DNA from: Hofstenia miamia
Lineage: Eukaryota; Xenacoelomorpha; Acoela
NCBI GenBank assembly: GCA_004352715.1
Contig: SCFE01000012.1
Span: forward strand, 321,884 to 385,883
Length of the DNA stretch: 64,000 nt
Direction of reading: 5' to 3'
Part shown: piece after piece, positions 62,560 to 64,000 of the stretch
Layout: the number at the start of each line of letters is the position of its first letter
Position numbering within the stretch: position 1 is the first letter of the stretch
Made by a program: the position numbers and the translations under genes
Notes under the pieces: model-generated
Databases searched by the model: none
Seen by the model: the letters and a program-made list of their open reading frames with translations, nothing else
What the model was told of the DNA's origin: nothing

Positions 62560-63407
62560 CTAAAATTAAAATATATTTTGAATTTCGTAATTGACTTATC
62601 AGATAAAATCCAATCATTAATGAAATCTAATCTTGCAGATATGATCCTATGTGAAAGCAATGAACATTGGAGTTATTGCATTCAACTCTAACAACTTTAA
62701 TAGTGGCGCGATCAGGGTATCAATTTCAACTAGAGATTATTATGTAAGAGTTATAAGTTCCAGAGACTATGAAAGAAATAAGAGAAAACAAAATGCAGCC
62801 GAATACTTTCCCTAAAAACCTTAGACGAAATATGCTGCAATGTTGTACGAAAATGTAAAATTTTATACTATTTCAATGCTTTTAATCTTTAATTGCACAG
62901 GATTTTTTAGAACATTTTTGATGGTCTTGAGAAAATCTTAAACGCACTATACGCCTCAATGGGTTTGGGTAACCTATCTAAAGAAACAGTTAAGGTTAGT
63001 TGTTGCCTCAACATGTTCTAAACCTCCGGTTTCAAAGTCTATGCAAATACTTCAGGCACACGAATAGGCCTAAACATTCTAACATTCTAATCGAACACGG
63101 TCAACAACAAATAAGTCAATGTCAGGTTTTCCAAATTACACTGGTAAACGAAAAAAATATGTAGAAAAACCTAATTTTATCGTGCTTGCTTCGAATTTCA
63201 TATGTATTTTTCCCCTACACCCTCAGATTTTTAGTTACAGGGTCTTTAAAGAAGCATTAGGGTCTTTTTATGATACGTAGATTTTTTGTTTATATGCGAT
63301 AGAGGTACTTCATGAAACTCAATTTAGGCTACTATTTCCTAATAACTACTTAATGACATTACTCATATTGATTGTTTTTATCCTTATTGTCCTGACTCGA
63401 CTTTTGA
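62560..63407. other. HERC2 upstream intron with a repeat copy
   Basis: No exon of the ligase was found here although its reading frame needs one further upstream. A copy of the 37.6-kb repeat lies at about 62946-63050. The rest is AT-rich with no recognisable feature. Confidence 0.45.
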
Positions 63408-64000
63408 GTGATTGTTAGCAGATTTCTGTTTGGTAACTTTCTCGCTGAAAACCGAGAGCGTTGTTTGATCGATTATTGTGTACTAAAGATTCATCAATTA
63501 CGTCTTGTGTCTCACTCAGTTGCACAGAAGTCGAATACTGATCTTGTGCTTACATATTTTTTATGTTATGAAGCGGAGAGCTTGCAAAAATCAACAGGAT
63601 TCCTTCTGTTACGTATGTGGAAAATTCACTACAAAAGATCAAAGAAAAATATCACAAGAGCGATTAAAATCTCTTATAATGACTACTTTGTCTGTAAGAT
63701 TGGAGATCAGGATAAACCATGAGTGCCGCAAGACTTGCTTTAGTGGACTTAGTCAGTGGTTGAATAGCAAAAAGAAAGCTATATCCTTTGTAGTTCCTAT
63801 GATATGGAGAGAATCTACGAATCATGATTCAGACTGTTATTTCTGTCTAACTGACATCAGTGGAATAAATAAAAAGCAAAGACTTCAAATTGAGTATCTT
63901 TCCTGTTCGTCAGCACTTAATCCAATACCCCATGATCTGCAGAATCATGTACCTCTATCAGTGATCCTGTTGGCGCAATTGCATTCGAAAGTGACGACGA
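63408..64000 (+). pseudogene. Frameshifted copy of a high-copy animal protein family, cut by the window edge
   Basis: Two frames overlap. The first (63408-63722) ends with AIKISYNDYFVCKIGDQDKP. The second runs from about 63601 to the edge with FCYVCGKFTTKDQRK, then CRKTCFSGLSQWLN, AISFVVPMIWRESTNHDSDC and YFCLTDISGINKKQRLQIEY. Together they follow a family that I recall as abundant in aphids, Hydra and hemichordates (C..CG.F, GDQDK.WAPH..C, VPM.WREP..H..DCYFC). It has no assigned function and behaves like a transposon passenger. At least two frameshifts show decay. The 3' part is outside the window. Confidence 0.55.

Noticed and set aside
62577-62660. Extension of the upstream HERC2 exon to the ATG at 62660
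   Set aside because: An acceptor (TTTTAG) at 62560-62561 separates the conserved part from this sequence, which looks intronic. A gene start here would also not fit HERC2.
1-64000. CRISPR arrays, bacterial operons, ribosome binding sites, rRNA or tRNA genes
   Set aside because: The introns, giant animal ligase gene and animal transposons show nuclear metazoan DNA. I saw no regularly spaced repeats of CRISPR type and no convincing tRNA A and B boxes.

Overview
The window is AT-rich nuclear DNA from an invertebrate animal. Coding stretches are split by GT-AG introns from 58 bp to about 6 kb, and there are many microsatellites and several families of cut-and-paste DNA transposons. I cannot fix the phylum. 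A cnidarian or a lophotrochozoan/flatworm would both fit. Two N-runs (38092-38261 and 55510-55582) sit inside (TA)n repeats, and isolated single Ns mark contig joins, so this is a draft assembly.

Layout. (1) 1-12.1 kb has no convincing host gene. It holds a TTAA-flanked piggyBac-type MITE (4974-5190), a hAT-type MITE with perfect 16-bp ends and an 8-bp target duplication (6099-6487), a palindromic element (9944-10386), a lone piggyBac-like end (10559) and simple repeats. (2) 12155-16177 (+) is a complete four-exon gene for a 306-residue rhodopsin-like GPCR. (3) 17.0-22.5 kb is transposon-derived: a retroelement fragment on the minus strand, a decayed LINE with endonuclease and reverse transcriptase (about 17.95-20.7 kb), and a Tc1/mariner-type MITE with a long internal hairpin. 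(4) 23566-62559 (-) is the C-terminal two thirds of a HERC2 orthologue, a giant HECT E3 ubiquitin ligase. I could chain 42 exons in phase into about 2,875 residues, ending in a stop codon. From N to C it has the MIB/HERC2 domain, a helical region, a UBA-like domain, the CPH domain, the DOC domain, RCC1-like domain 2, a linker, RCC1-like domain 3 and HECT with its catalytic cysteine. The start of the gene, including RLD1 and cytochrome-b5-like parts, lies beyond 64 kb. (5) The HERC2 introns host a broken CACTA/EnSpm-like transposase, a decayed piggyBac element with palindromic sub-ends, two related hAT-type MITEs, an intact 122-residue ORF and a beta-propeller-like ORF. (6) 63.4-64.0 kb carries a frameshifted copy of a high-copy protein family.

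How the parts relate. The ligase exons join with consistent phase across the whole region, so the reading of that gene is robust. The mobile elements sit only in introns and intergenic DNA. The most notable points are: the segment between CPH and DOC, where vertebrate HERC2 has its ZZ zinc finger, is reduced to a short linker; one intron appears to use a GC donor; one exon is partly duplicated at an N-join and is probably an assembly artefact; and three different CACTAGAA-ended (piggyBac-like) termini each carry their own short palindrome just inside the end.
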